Assembly (NCBI GenBank): GCA_964513365.1
Contig: CAZEMH010000021.1
Span: 1-6,366, forward strand
DNA from: DAOVIY01 sp964513365
GTDB taxonomy: Bacteria > Patescibacteriota > Minisyncoccia > UBA6257
Reading direction: 5' to 3'
Length of the DNA: 6,366 bases
Shown here: piece by piece, positions 6,276 through 6,366 of the stretch
How positions within the stretch are numbered: position 1 is the first letter of the stretch
Layout: each line of letters starts with the position of its first letter
Translations under genes and position numbers: made by a program
The notes under the pieces: model-generated
Databases searched by the model: none
What the model was told of the DNA's origin: nothing
Seen by the model: only the letters and a program-made list of their open reading frames with translations

Positions 6276-6366
6276 TTAACTAATAACAATTTCTTGTTTC
6301 TCTATTCCGATGCGTTTAATTTTTAAATATTTAAGAGACAAAAGAATTTGCAAGAAAATCCAACTA
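6276..6366 (-). CDS. Possible C-terminal end of an unidentified gene (cut by right window edge)
   Basis: On the minus strand one frame stays open from the window edge to a TAA at 6278-6276, giving 29 residues: a hydrophobic stretch (WIFLQILLSLKYL) then a basic and polar end (KIKRIGIEKQEIVIS). The other two frames are closed by stops. The stop lies 5 bases before the dnaJ ATG, the tight spacing seen across this window. This fits the end of an upstream operon member, possibly with a membrane or amphipathic helix, but 29 codons in A/T-rich DNA could be chance. I do not recognise the product, and it does not resemble the C-terminus of DnaK or GrpE. Confidence 0.45.
   Translation of the reverse strand, partial: SWIFLQILLSLKYLKIKRIGIEKQEIVIS

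Overview
The window is a compact, A+T-rich bacterial segment in which every gene lies on the minus strand, so it reads from the right edge to the left. The order is: a C-terminal scrap of an unknown gene, dnaJ, a multi-pass membrane protein of unknown function, rmuC, a 77-base regulatory gap, groES, groEL, lemA, and htpX, which runs off the left edge. Apart from the regulatory gap, genes are 5 to 31 bases apart. All visible stops are TAA. TGA is not needed as a sense codon (the Trp codon checked, GroEL Trp96, is TGG), so the standard bacterial code fits. I see no tRNA, rRNA, CRISPR array, insertion sequence or clear intrinsic terminator.

The likely source is a member of the Candidate Phyla Radiation / Patescibacteria, perhaps Parcubacteria-like. 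This rests on A+T richness, tight packing, leaders without Shine-Dalgarno motifs, the LemA-HtpX pair with an HtpX N-terminus resembling those I associate with that group, and the short RmuC. It is an inference from style, not from a search.

The right half (about 3361-6366) looks like one transcription unit: unknown gene end, dnaJ, membrane protein, rmuC. DnaJ is a full type I J-protein with J domain, G/F region, four zinc-binding repeats and C-terminal substrate-binding domains. No dnaK or grpE lies within the window.

The left half (about 1-3374) is the most informative part. A TTGACA / 16 bp / TAAAAT promoter, whose -35 box sits inside the last codons of rmuC, is followed at the expected transcription start by a perfect 10-bp inverted repeat with a 9-bp spacer. 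This is a CIRCE operator, the binding site of the heat-shock repressor HrcA, with one symmetric change from the consensus. It controls groES-groEL. With only 18-19 bases to lemA and htpX and no terminator visible, the likely regulon unit is groES-groEL-lemA-htpX, which would join cytosolic folding (chaperonin) to membrane protein quality control (HtpX protease and LemA) under one heat-shock switch.

No wholly new system is evident. The points worth a second look are the CIRCE-driven chaperonin/protease operon, the window-wide lack of Shine-Dalgarno sequences, the atypical GroEL tail, and the unidentified membrane protein between dnaJ and rmuC.
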